From the NCBI RefSeq assembly GCF_016427535.1, contig NZ_JAELXV010000003.1, forward strand, positions 1 to 64,000: a stretch of DNA of 64,000 nucleotides, in the 5' to 3' direction. The notes under the pieces are model-generated. The model was not told where the DNA came from. It made no database searches and worked only from the letters and a program-made list of their open reading frames with translations. This document shows, one piece after another, positions 47,667-56,470 of this stretch. Source of the stretch: Hymenobacter sp. BT559 (GTDB lineage Bacteria > Bacteroidota > Bacteroidia > Cytophagales > Hymenobacteraceae). The position numbers and the translations under genes are program-made. How positions within the stretch are numbered: the stretch's first letter is position 1; each line of letters opens with the position of its first letter.

Positions 47667-49157
47667 CTAGGGGAAGAGCACGCCGCGGTAGCTGGTGGGG
47701 TTCACCTGTGGCACCGACGAGCCGTATTTAGCATTAATAGCCTTAATCATCTCATTAGCTACCAAGGCATAACCGCGAGGCGTGGGGTGCACACCGTCAA
47801 GGCTAAACAGGTTGCCGGTGATGAAGCCGGCCGAGTTGTTCACCCCATTGACTACCGTGGGGCTGGCCGCGACCGAGCGGAAGTAAGTATAGGCATCGAA
47901 GAACGCTAAACCTTTGGCCGAAGCGGCGGCTTGCAGCGAGCTATTGAAGGCCGTAGTGGCTGCCGCCACGTTGGCTTGCTCGGTAGCATCGAGCACCAGC
48001 GTGCTGGGGAAGGGGTTGCCGTTGCTAGCGCCGAAAGCCTGGGTGGTATCAACCTGCAGGGTAGCCAGGAAGACCGACAAGTTGGGAATAACGGCGGGTA
48101 GGCCGGGCCGGGCCTGGGCGTAGAAATCGCGCCAGTATTTACCGGTACGCTGGCCGTAGAGGCTCACATAGGGCGCGGCCGTGAGTGTAAGCAGCAACGG
48201 CTCGCTGCCCCCGGCACTGCGCACGCTGGCCAGCGTCGTAGTCATGCGGGTATTGGGTTGCAAGGGAGCCAGGATGCCGGTGGTATACACAAAGGGCGCC
48301 GCCGTCGGGACGTTAGCTGCCGCCAACAAAGCGCGGGCCGAGGGACCTACCGTGTTGAAAAACGGAATGCCTGCTACATCCGGGATATTGCTCACGATAC
48401 CCTTGGCGCCATTGGCTGTGAGGGCATTGATAATGCGTACCGCCTTGAGATTAAAGGTATCGGTGCGGGTAATAGCTCGGGTAGCCACCGCGCCACCACC
48501 TGTGGCGTAGGCTAGCACGTCGTTGTTGCCCAGCCAGCACGAGAAGAAAGTAGCGGCCGGCGTATTGGCGGTGCCAGCTACCTCCGCTTTCACACGCTGA
48601 AAATAGGTCTGGCTGCTGCCGTCGGGCGTAATGCGCTCGAAATAAGCATTGAAGTTGGCGTCACTGTAGGCCCTGGTCGGGCTCAGATTACCAAAGTTAG
48701 CCGTTTGAATATCAGCCAATTTAATACCATCCATCCCTAGGTTATCAACCCGATCAAGGTACTTGGTATAAACTACCGTGGGCGTAACGGCCCGAACAGC
48801 CAAATTGGTAGTGACTGAAGACGTAATGGGGGTGCCCGTAGCCGTGAAACCGGCCAAACGCAAGTAGCCCGAGCCGTTAGACTGCGCTTCTGTAAAGAGC
48901 GGCTGGTTAAATGCTCCTCCACCAGCCAGCGCAAACTGTTGCGCCAGCATGCTGGGGTAGGAGTTGAGTTGACCTTCGCGGTAAACGCCACCGTCTTCCG
49001 TACCGCCGGTGAGCGAGTTACCAATGGCGATGTAGCGGCTAAAATTGGCCGAGCCCGCCGAGGTGCTGGGCGCGTCGATGTCGGCTTGGCAGCCGGCCAG
49101 GCTCAGCAGCGCCAGCGCGGGTAAGGCCTTCACTGCAAAAGAAGAAATAGTAGTCAT
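47667..49157 (-). CDS. SGNH/GDSL-type hydrolase lipoprotein
   Basis: A 496-aa lipoprotein (lipobox SLAGC, Cys23). The nucleophile block reads YIAIGNSLTGG with Ser48 (GNSL replacing GDSL), block III is LGNND, and the catalytic Asp-His is DGVHPTPRGY near the C-terminus, so the SGNH set is complete. It is probably an outer-membrane lipase or esterase. The upstream gene (30 bp) encodes a FadL-type porin on the same strand; together they could release and take up fatty acids or other hydrophobic acyl compounds. Substrate inferred only. Confidence 0.88.
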   Translation of the reverse strand: MTTISSFAVKALPALALLSLAGCQADIDAPSTSAGSANFSRYIAIGNSLTGGTEDGGVYREGQLNSYPSMLAQQFALAGGGAFNQPLFTEAQSNGSGYLRLAGFTATGTPITSSVTTNLAVRAVTPTVVYTKYLDRVDNLGMDGIKLADIQTANFGNLSPTRAYSDANFNAYFERITPDGSSQTYFQRVKAEVAGTANTPAATFFSCWLGNNDVLAYATGGGAVATRAITRTDTFNLKAVRIINALTANGAKGIVSNIPDVAGIPFFNTVGPSARALLAAANVPTAAPFVYTTGILAPLQPNTRMTTTLASVRSAGGSEPLLLTLTAAPYVSLYGQRTGKYWRDFYAQARPGLPAVIPNLSVFLATLQVDTTQAFGASNGNPFPSTLVLDATEQANVAAATTAFNSSLQAAASAKGLAFFDAYTYFRSVAASPTVVNGVNNSAGFITGNLFSLDGVHPTPRGYALVANEMIKAINAKYGSSVPQVNPTSYRGVLFP

Positions 49158-49187
49158 GAGAGTATGCAGGTGGGAAAAAGGTCGGCC

Positions 49188-50459
49188 TTAAAATTTGACG
49201 TATACCCCGATGCCGGGCACGCTGATGGTCGTCTTGTAGGTACCGGCCACGCGGTCGGTGGTGCCATTGGCCACTAGGTCGGCCTGGCTCTGGCTGCGCT
49301 GGCGGAAGTCTTCGAACAGGAACGAGCCGTCGATGCCGAAGCGCTGGCTAAACTCGTAGGTGAAGCCCGCCGTGAGGCCCACGCGGTCGGCGTCCGGGGT
49401 TTCGGGCGTTATATAGCCATCGCGCACGCAGGCAAAGTCATAGAAGGTACCAGCCCGCACGCTTAGGCCGCTGGTGAGCTTGTACTGGCCACCTAGGCGC
49501 AGGGCCACGGCGTCTTTGTAGTTGCGCGCTGAACTGGAGGAGGTAACGCCCGCTCCACCCAGCACCCCGCCGGTGTAGGTGAAGTTGAGCGCCTGGTATT
49601 TGCTCCAGCGCACGAGGTTGGCGTCGAAGGCTAGGGTCAGCTTGTCGTTGGGGCGCACGCCCACCCCGAAGTTGTACACGTCGGGCAGCGGCAGTGTGGC
49701 GCTGAAGTTGGTAGCCGTGAAGCTGCTGGCCGCGGCGGCCGGAATGCCCGACACCCGCACATCGCCACCCGACACGTGCGCGTCGATGCGCGAGCGGTAG
49801 CTGGCCCCGAAGCTCAGCTTATCGCTGGGTTTATACATAATACCCACGTTGTAGCCGAATTTGTGGTCGGCCTTGCCCGCGAGCGTAGCGTGGGCCGTGG
49901 TGCCATTCTGCGATTGCAGCGGAATGTCACGCTGCAGGTCGACGTCGCCGTAGGCCAGCATTACGAGGCCGGCGCCAATGCCCAGTTGCGGCGTGATGGC
50001 GTAGGCGGCCGTGGCTTGCACGTACACCGAAGTCAGCTTGATGTCGGTGAGGGTATAGCGGCCCGACCAGCCCTGGCCGTAGTGCAGCTCGCTGCCGAAG
50101 GGCACGTAGGCCCCTAGGCCCACCTGAAACTTGTCGTTGACCTTAAAGCCCGCGTAACCATTGAAGGGGAAGACGTTCTTGTTCTGCAGGGTCTCCTGGC
50201 CAGTGCCGCCGCCCTCGGGGCGGAAGGTGATGCGCGGAACGGCCATATTGAGGCCGGCCTGAAAGCTGCTGTAACCCACAAAAGCAAACGCGCCGGGATT
50301 GTAGAACTGGGCAGCCTGGTCAAGATATAGGCCGGTGCCCGTGCCACCCATGCCAATGTTCTTTTGGCCCGAAAGACCTATTTGAAAGCCGCTTGCCAGC
50401 GCGCCCGAGGCGGACGCCAGCAGCGCTCCTCCCGCGAGGAGTAAAGATTTCGCTTGCAT
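49188..50459 (-). CDS. OmpP1/FadL/TodX family outer-membrane transporter
   Basis: A 423-aa beta-barrel with signal peptide (LLLAGGALLASASGALA). The mature start SGFQIGLSGQKNIGMGGTGTG and the AAQFYNPGAFAF segment are FadL hallmarks, as is LPDVYNFGVGVRPNDKLTLAFDANLVRWSKY. It ends VPGIGVYVKF with terminal Phe. FadL proteins let long-chain fatty acids or aromatic compounds across the outer membrane. First gene of a two-gene unit with the GDSL lipoprotein. Confidence 0.92.
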   Translation of the reverse strand: MQAKSLLLAGGALLASASGALASGFQIGLSGQKNIGMGGTGTGLYLDQAAQFYNPGAFAFVGYSSFQAGLNMAVPRITFRPEGGGTGQETLQNKNVFPFNGYAGFKVNDKFQVGLGAYVPFGSELHYGQGWSGRYTLTDIKLTSVYVQATAAYAITPQLGIGAGLVMLAYGDVDLQRDIPLQSQNGTTAHATLAGKADHKFGYNVGIMYKPSDKLSFGASYRSRIDAHVSGGDVRVSGIPAAAASSFTATNFSATLPLPDVYNFGVGVRPNDKLTLAFDANLVRWSKYQALNFTYTGGVLGGAGVTSSSSARNYKDAVALRLGGQYKLTSGLSVRAGTFYDFACVRDGYITPETPDADRVGLTAGFTYEFSQRFGIDGSFLFEDFRQRSQSQADLVANGTTDRVAGTYKTTISVPGIGVYVKF

Positions 50460-50683
50460 ACGTAGAGTAAGGGTGGGTGAGAAAGATGGGAATAAAGGTA
50501 TTGTGCTTTTTGTAAAAAACAGTAGGCACGCCTACTATATCCCACCCATTATTTTCTGCAAAGCTATTGCCTTCTCACGGTGAATGAATTTGGGCCTAGG
50601 AACGCAGTGGTGCGGAGTTGCCCCACCCACGCGCTACTGCATTTCAAAACATTAACTTAACAACACTAGCTTTACCTATATGG

Positions 50684-50691
50684 TAGTTTTG
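50684..50691 (+). promoter_or_regulatory. -7 promoter box upstream of the 1567-aa T9SS protein
   Basis: TAGTTTTG matches TAnnTTTG and lies 30 bp before the ATG at 50721. The expected -33 TTTG is not seen at 19-20 bp, so the promoter is weak or needs an activator. The rest of the 261-bp divergent gap shows no other feature. Confidence 0.45.
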
Positions 50692-50720
50692 TACTACTAT
50701 TTCCCCATAGCTTCCACTAT

Positions 50721-53700
50721 ATGACAAAACCATTCCTCAAACTGGGTTGGACTAGCTTGCTGGCGCTAGCCACGCTGGGCGCGCATGCCCAAGCGACGGC
50801 GCCGCTTACTGGCACTTCCTACGCGCAAGATTTTAGCGAATTAGCCGCTACTGGCACGGCTAATACCAAGGCCACGCTGCCCCTAGGGTGGGATTTTGTA
50901 GAATCCGGCACCAATGCCGACCAAACCTACGCTACCAGCACTGGCTCCAGCACGGCTGGCAATACCTACAGCTTCGGCGCCAGTGGCAGCACCAACCGCG
51001 CCTTTGGCTCGCTGCAGAGCGGCTCAGTTGTGCCCACTATCGGGGGCGGCTTTGTCAACAACACCGGGGCTACGCTCACCAGCATTACCGTTACTTACAC
51101 GGGCCAGACCTGGCGTATTGGCACCATCAACCGCACCGACCGGCTCGACTTTCAGTACAGCACCGATGCCACGTCTATCGGCACCGGCACCTGGACGGGC
51201 GTAGCTGCGCTCAGCTACACTAACACGGCTGCCGCCGCTACGGGCGTGGCTAACCCTACCCAGACGGCCTCCATCACGAGCACCATCACGGGGCTTAATC
51301 TAGCAGCCGGCGATACATTTTGGGTGCGTTGGAACGACTTCAATGCTAGTGGGGCCGACGATGGCATGGCTATCGACGACTTCTCGCTGAGCTGGAGCGC
51401 GCCCACGGCTGCCCAGCTTACGGCTGCTCCTAGCCCGCTCGCCTTCGGCAGCACGGCCGTGGGCAGCACCTCGGCCGCCAAAACCTACACCCTGACGAGT
51501 GCCAACCTCAGCGACCCGACCACGCTTACGGCCACGGGCCCGTTCGTACTCTCTAAGGATGGCAGCAGCGGCTCGTATGGTACCACGCTTACCTACTCGG
51601 TAGCCGAGCTGGCTACCCCTGCCACAGTGTATGTGCAGTTTGTGCCCACCTCGGGTGGCGCGGTTACGGGCCGCATCAGCCACAGCAGCGGCACGGCATC
51701 GGCCACGGTGGTGCTGAGCGGCGCTGGCTACGACCCTAACCAGACCAGCTTTAGCTTCGATGCCTGCACCGGCACTGCCGACCTCTCCGATGGCTGGCTG
51801 CAATACAGCGTGGCCGGTGCCCAAACCTGGACTTGCACCACCTTTGGTCGCAACAAAGCCACGAACTCGCCCACGGCTTCCGCGCCTTACGGGGTGCAAA
51901 TCAACGGTTTTGCTAACGGCAGCAACGTCGAAAACCAAGACTGGCTCATCTCGCCCAGCCTGAACCTGAGTGCTACCAACTTTCCGTCTCTCACGTTCTG
52001 GGCGCGCTCGGCGTTTACGGGCCCGAGCCTGGCCGTGCGCGTTTCGACCAACTACACGGGCAGCGGCGACCCTAGCCTCGCTACCTGGACGACGATTAGC
52101 GCGATTCTGCCCACGGCTGGCTCCGATGTTTGGACGCAGGTAGGTGGCCTCGACCTGAGCGCCTTCAAAGCACCCAAAGTATACGTGGCTTTGGTATACA
52201 CCTCGGGTCCCAGCACTGGCGCCTCGCGCTGGACGGTCGATGATATTGCCGTTACCAACGGCAATGCTGCTCCGGCCCCAGCTCTGGCCGCTAACCCGAC
52301 TACTCTGTTCCTAGGTAACCAATCGGTCAGCAACAGCAACATTCAAACCTTCAACCTCAGCGTGGCCAACCTGACGGGCAACGTGACGCTGACGACGTCG
52401 GCCGCCGACTACCAAGTGGCAAAAGCTGGTGGCGCGTTTGCCCGCACCATCAGCCTCACCCCGGCCGAACTAGCTGGCCCCACTATCATTCAGGTAAAGT
52501 TTGCGCCCCTCACGGCTGGCTTGTCCTACGCTGGCAACGTCAGCATCGCTACGGCCGGCGCCTCTACGGCCACGGTACAGCTGGTTGGCAACTCCTACGA
52601 CCTGAACAGCTCGCTGGAAGTAGTGGACTGGAACATGGAGTGGTTTGGGGCGGCCCCCTCGGCCAACGTAGGCCCAACCAACAAAGACCTGCAGCAAGCC
52701 AATGCCTTGAAGGTGATGGCCAGCCTGCAGGCCGACGTCTTCATCCTGCAAGAAGTGGTGAGTGTTGACCGCCTCAAGCAGGTAGTGGCCGACCTGTCGG
52801 CCGCCACAGGCATTACCTACGGCTACCAGGCCTCGGATTTTGGCTCTTATGCCGACGACCCCACCACCGACGCCGCTGACTACGCCAGCGCCCAGAAGTT
52901 GGCCTTCGTCTACAACACGGCCGTGGTGACCAATCCCACGTTCCAGGGCCTACTGCGATGCAACGAAACCGACAACTGCCCCGCTTACAACGCCTGGGCT
53001 GGTGGCCGCTTCCCATACATGATGACCGCCACGGTGACCCTAAACGGGGTAGCCAAGCAGGTGCGGTTCATCGACATTCACGCCAAGGCTAACAGCACTG
53101 CCACGTCGGCCAACGACTACCAGCGCCGCAAAGTAGGTGCCGACCTGCTGAAAGCCTACCTAGACGCCAATTACCCGAACGACAACATCCTCATCGCGGG
53201 CGACTACAACGACGTGCTCAATGGCACCATCGCCACGGGCGTATCGCCGGCCGTGAGCTCGTACAGCTCCTTCCTGAACGATGCCGCTGGCTACGTGCCC
53301 CTGACGCTGGCCCTGGCCAACGCGGGCGCCCAATCGACGGCTGGCTACCCAACGGTCATCGACAATAGCATCGCTTCTAACGAGCTAGCCGCCTATTACC
53401 TACCGGGCTCGGCCGCCGTGCGCACCGATATCGCCAGCCAGATTGAGAGCTACGCCACCACTACCACCGACCACTACCCGGTGTTCACGCGCTACTCGTT
53501 TTCAACGCCTGACCTGGTTATCAGCACCCCCAACCAGCTGGTGCTTAATGGCATTTATAACAGCATCACCGTTACGGGTACTGGCTCGGCCCGGGTACAG
53601 GCTCCGGTAGCAGTTAATACGTCGCTGACCGTGCAAGGCGGTGGCCGCCTCGATACCGATTGCCAGCCCCTGACCGGCCCCGGCACCTTCACGGTGGCCG

Positions 53701-55424
53701 ATGGCGGTACACTGGGCATCTGCGACGCCGCGGGTATTACCACCACGGGCAGCACTGGTGCCATTCAGGTTACGGGCACGCGCTCATTCTCAACGGCTGC
53801 CAACTACGTCTACAATGGCACAGCGGCCCAGGTAACAGGCCTAGGCCTACCTAGCCAAGTGCGCGAGCTGACGACCACCAACGCCAGCAACCTCACCCTG
53901 AGCCAGCCCCTAACCGTGGCGCAAACCCTGACCGTGGCTAGCAGTGGCAACGTGCTGCTGAACAACCAGGCCCTGACGCTACGCTCGGACGCCGCGGGCA
54001 CGGCCCTCGTCGTGAACAGTGGTACTGGCACCGTGCAAGGTGCTACTGCCGCCGTGCAACGCTACCTCGATGGCAGCCTCAATGGCGGCCTAGGCTACCG
54101 CCAGTTGTCGGCGCCGGTGAGCGGCTCGACTGTAGCCGACCTTGCTACCGCCAGCTTCACGCCTGTTGTGAACTCAGCGTATAACGGTAGCGCCATGCCC
54201 GGCTCGGTGCAGCCCTACCCCACCGTATACGGCTACGACGAAAGCCGCCTCACAACCGCGACTAATAACTCCCCGGCTTTTGACAAAGGTTGGTACTCGC
54301 CCACTAGCCTCAGCGACGCGCTGGTAGTGGGCAAAGGTTACACCGTGAACCTAGGTGCCCGGCAGGTAGTGGACTTCGTGGGTGCCCTCAACAATGGCGA
54401 CTACACCCAGACCCTGACGCGCCAAGACCAAACCGCCGACGGCGGCTGGCAGCTGCTGGGCAACCCCTATCCCGCTTCCCTCGATTGGAGCCAGGTAATG
54501 CCTACCGACCGCCCCGGCCTCGAAGCGGCCGTGTACGTGAGCCAGAGCACCGGCCAGTACGCCAATACCTACCGTAGCTACGTCAATAAAATCGGTACTC
54601 CCGTGCTGCCGGTTGGCCAAGGCTTCTTCGTGCGGGTAGCCGAAAACCAGACCAGTGCCACCCTCGCGTTACACAACAGCCAGCGCGTGACCAGCTACGC
54701 TACCCAAGTGAGCGTGCAGCGCACTACCGGCGAAACCCGCCCCCTGCTGAACCTAACCCTAGGTACCGCCAGCGGCAGCGCCGACCCATTGTATGTATAT
54801 GCTGAAAGCGGCGCCACTGCTGGCTTCGACGTGCAGCAAGACGCCGCCAAGCTTCCCAATGCCACTGGCCTGAACCTCGCCGCACTCACCAGCACCGGCC
54901 AGCCGTTGAGCATCCAGGGCCTGGCTACGCTGACTGGCCGCGTGGCCCTGCGCGTGCAGGTCCCGGCTGCTGGCACCTACTCGCTCACCGCTGCCGAACT
55001 GCTGAACCTGCCCGCTGGCACCCAACCCGTGCTGGAAGACACCAAAACCGGCCAGCGCACCCCGCTGACCGCCGTGGGCAGCACCTACAGCTTCACGGTA
55101 GCCGCTGGCGAGCAAACCGATGGCCGCTTCTGGCTGCGTCTCAATGGCGTAGACAGCCCGCTGGCCACTGCCAACCCGCTGCAAACCGAGCTAGCGCTGT
55201 ACCCCAACCCCACCCAGAATGGCCAGACTACGCTGCTCGTGCCCACCGGCACGGGTGCTGGCCAAGTGCGTGTGCTCGACGCCCTAGGCCGCCTAGTGCG
55301 CGAGCAAGCGCTCGTGGTGGGTGGTGCTACTACGCTAAAGCTCGATGGCCTACCAGCCGGCGTGTACCTGGTGCGCGTGCAAGCTGGTAGCGAGCAGGCT
55401 ACCCGTCGCCTCACCATCAACTAA
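50721..55424 (+). CDS. T9SS-secreted endonuclease/exonuclease/phosphatase-family protein
   Basis: A 1567-aa exported protein. Signal peptide LLALATLGAHAQA; beta-sandwich domain (about 25-240); ASH/CARDB-like stretch; choice-of-anchor J domain (FDACTGTADLSDGWLQY to WTVDDIAVTN, about 345-515); EEP catalytic domain (about 630-925) with VVDWNMEWFG, ADVFILQEVV, RFIDIHAKAN, IAGDYNDVLNG and TTDHYPVFTRYSF; then long beta-rich repeats and a type A T9SS sorting domain (LALYPNPTQNGQTTL...RRLTIN). The EEP residues for metal and catalysis (Asn, Glu, His, Asp, Asp-His) are present, so it is probably an active extracellular nuclease or phosphodiesterase. Confidence 0.88.
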   Translation: MTKPFLKLGWTSLLALATLGAHAQATAPLTGTSYAQDFSELAATGTANTKATLPLGWDFVESGTNADQTYATSTGSSTAGNTYSFGASGSTNRAFGSLQSGSVVPTIGGGFVNNTGATLTSITVTYTGQTWRIGTINRTDRLDFQYSTDATSIGTGTWTGVAALSYTNTAAAATGVANPTQTASITSTITGLNLAAGDTFWVRWNDFNASGADDGMAIDDFSLSWSAPTAAQLTAAPSPLAFGSTAVGSTSAAKTYTLTSANLSDPTTLTATGPFVLSKDGSSGSYGTTLTYSVAELATPATVYVQFVPTSGGAVTGRISHSSGTASATVVLSGAGYDPNQTSFSFDACTGTADLSDGWLQYSVAGAQTWTCTTFGRNKATNSPTASAPYGVQINGFANGSNVENQDWLISPSLNLSATNFPSLTFWARSAFTGPSLAVRVSTNYTGSGDPSLATWTTISAILPTAGSDVWTQVGGLDLSAFKAPKVYVALVYTSGPSTGASRWTVDDIAVTNGNAAPAPALAANPTTLFLGNQSVSNSNIQTFNLSVANLTGNVTLTTSAADYQVAKAGGAFARTISLTPAELAGPTIIQVKFAPLTAGLSYAGNVSIATAGASTATVQLVGNSYDLNSSLEVVDWNMEWFGAAPSANVGPTNKDLQQANALKVMASLQADVFILQEVVSVDRLKQVVADLSAATGITYGYQASDFGSYADDPTTDAADYASAQKLAFVYNTAVVTNPTFQGLLRCNETDNCPAYNAWAGGRFPYMMTATVTLNGVAKQVRFIDIHAKANSTATSANDYQRRKVGADLLKAYLDANYPNDNILIAGDYNDVLNGTIATGVSPAVSSYSSFLNDAAGYVPLTLALANAGAQSTAGYPTVIDNSIASNELAAYYLPGSAAVRTDIASQIESYATTTTDHYPVFTRYSFSTPDLVISTPNQLVLNGIYNSITVTGTGSARVQAPVAVNTSLTVQGGGRLDTDCQPLTGPGTFTVADGGTLGICDAAGITTTGSTGAIQVTGTRSFSTAANYVYNGTAAQVTGLGLPSQVRELTTTNASNLTLSQPLTVAQTLTVASSGNVLLNNQALTLRSDAAGTALVVNSGTGTVQGATAAVQRYLDGSLNGGLGYRQLSAPVSGSTVADLATASFTPVVNSAYNGSAMPGSVQPYPTVYGYDESRLTTATNNSPAFDKGWYSPTSLSDALVVGKGYTVNLGARQVVDFVGALNNGDYTQTLTRQDQTADGGWQLLGNPYPASLDWSQVMPTDRPGLEAAVYVSQSTGQYANTYRSYVNKIGTPVLPVGQGFFVRVAENQTSATLALHNSQRVTSYATQVSVQRTTGETRPLLNLTLGTASGSADPLYVYAESGATAGFDVQQDAAKLPNATGLNLAALTSTGQPLSIQGLATLTGRVALRVQVPAAGTYSLTAAELLNLPAGTQPVLEDTKTGQRTPLTAVGSTYSFTVAAGEQTDGRFWLRLNGVDSPLATANPLQTELALYPNPTQNGQTTLLVPTGTGAGQVRVLDALGRLVREQALVVGGATTLKLDGLPAGVYLVRVQAGSEQATRRLTIN

Positions 55425-55500
55425 CGTAGCGCGCCGATTAGCCTTCTGGCTGGCGCGCAGCGGCACCTAGAAACTAGCCCGTTGCTGGTTTCTTCTCTTA

Positions 55501-55534
55501 AAACGCTCGTTGGCTCGGCCAGCGGGCGTTTTTT
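55501..55534 (+). terminator. Intrinsic terminator after the 1567-aa gene
   Basis: 55501-55514 pairs with 55518-55531 (two G-T pairs) around TCG, followed by a T run. It ends the transcript 77 bp past the stop. Confidence 0.82.
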
Positions 55535-55607
55535 AGTTTAGAACGCTACCTAGGAAATCTTGCACATTGCTACGCAACTTGCCGCGGCTTACGTTCTCCC
55601 CTTGCTT

Positions 55608-56351
55608 ATGCGCCCCGCTGATACGCGCCACCGTGGCCCGCACCCCGCCGATGACCAGCTGTTTGCGCCCAAGTGGGTGCCGGTGCTGCGCCGCGCTACC
55701 GCCGAGCTGTCGTGGCTGCTCACGCGCGGGTACCCGCCCAGCGCCACCCTGAAGCTAGTGGGCGACCGCTACGCCCTCACCGAGCGCCAGCGCTGGGCCG
55801 TGGGCCGCGCCGCCTGCCCCGACGAGCTACGCACCGGCCGGGCAGCCAAGCAACTGCCACCCACCGACCTAGGTGGCCGGCCCGTATCTATCGATGGCTT
55901 CAACCTACTCATCACTCTCGAAACTGCTTTGAGTGGCGGCGTCGTGCTGCGGGGCCGAGATGGGGCCCCGCGCGACTTGTCGAGCATTCATGGCACCTAT
56001 CGGGCGGTGCAGGAAACTGACCGGGCCATTCAGTTGGCCGCTAGCGCGCTGCTTGCGCTTAGCCCCGGCCCGGTGCGGTGGCTGCTCGACCAGCCCGTTT
56101 CGAACAGTGGCCGACTGGCGGCGCGCCTGCGCGAGTTGGGGCCGGCCCTAGGTCTGCCCTGGACGGCCGAAGTAGTGATGAACCCCGACCGGGAGCTATC
56201 CGAAACTACCGACGTGGTCGTCACCTCCGATTCGGTTGTGCTCGACCGCGCCGGTGCTTGGCTCAATCTTACGGCGCTAGCACTGGCAGCTACCCCGCCG
56301 CGTTGGCTGCTCGATTTAAGCAAAGAGGACGAAGAGACCGACGCCGGCTAG
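55608..56351 (+). CDS. DUF434 domain-containing protein
   Basis: The ATG at 55608 is preferred to a TTG 48 bp earlier. 247 aa. The N-terminus RGPHPADDQLFAP, RRATAELSWLLTRGYPPSATLKLVGDRYALTERQRWAVGRAAC is the DUF434 signature; the remainder fits the associated DUF5616-type region (VSIDGFNLLITLETALSGG, RWLLDQPVSNSGRLAARL). The fold may be PIN-like (Asp at VSIDGFN and near VVVTSDSVVL), suggesting nucleic acid handling, but this is a guess. Cytoplasmic, no partner gene. Confidence 0.85.
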   Translation: MRPADTRHRGPHPADDQLFAPKWVPVLRRATAELSWLLTRGYPPSATLKLVGDRYALTERQRWAVGRAACPDELRTGRAAKQLPPTDLGGRPVSIDGFNLLITLETALSGGVVLRGRDGAPRDLSSIHGTYRAVQETDRAIQLAASALLALSPGPVRWLLDQPVSNSGRLAARLRELGPALGLPWTAEVVMNPDRELSETTDVVVTSDSVVLDRAGAWLNLTALALAATPPRWLLDLSKEDEETDAG

Positions 56352-56470
56352 TGAGGGATGGGTTTGGGAGCCTAAGTTAGCTTCACGGATTCCAATCTAG
56401 TTTCCTAGGTTCCTGATGCAGCGCGGCGACTTAGTTACCGACCTTTCTCCCTAGTCTTTTATGAAAATTT

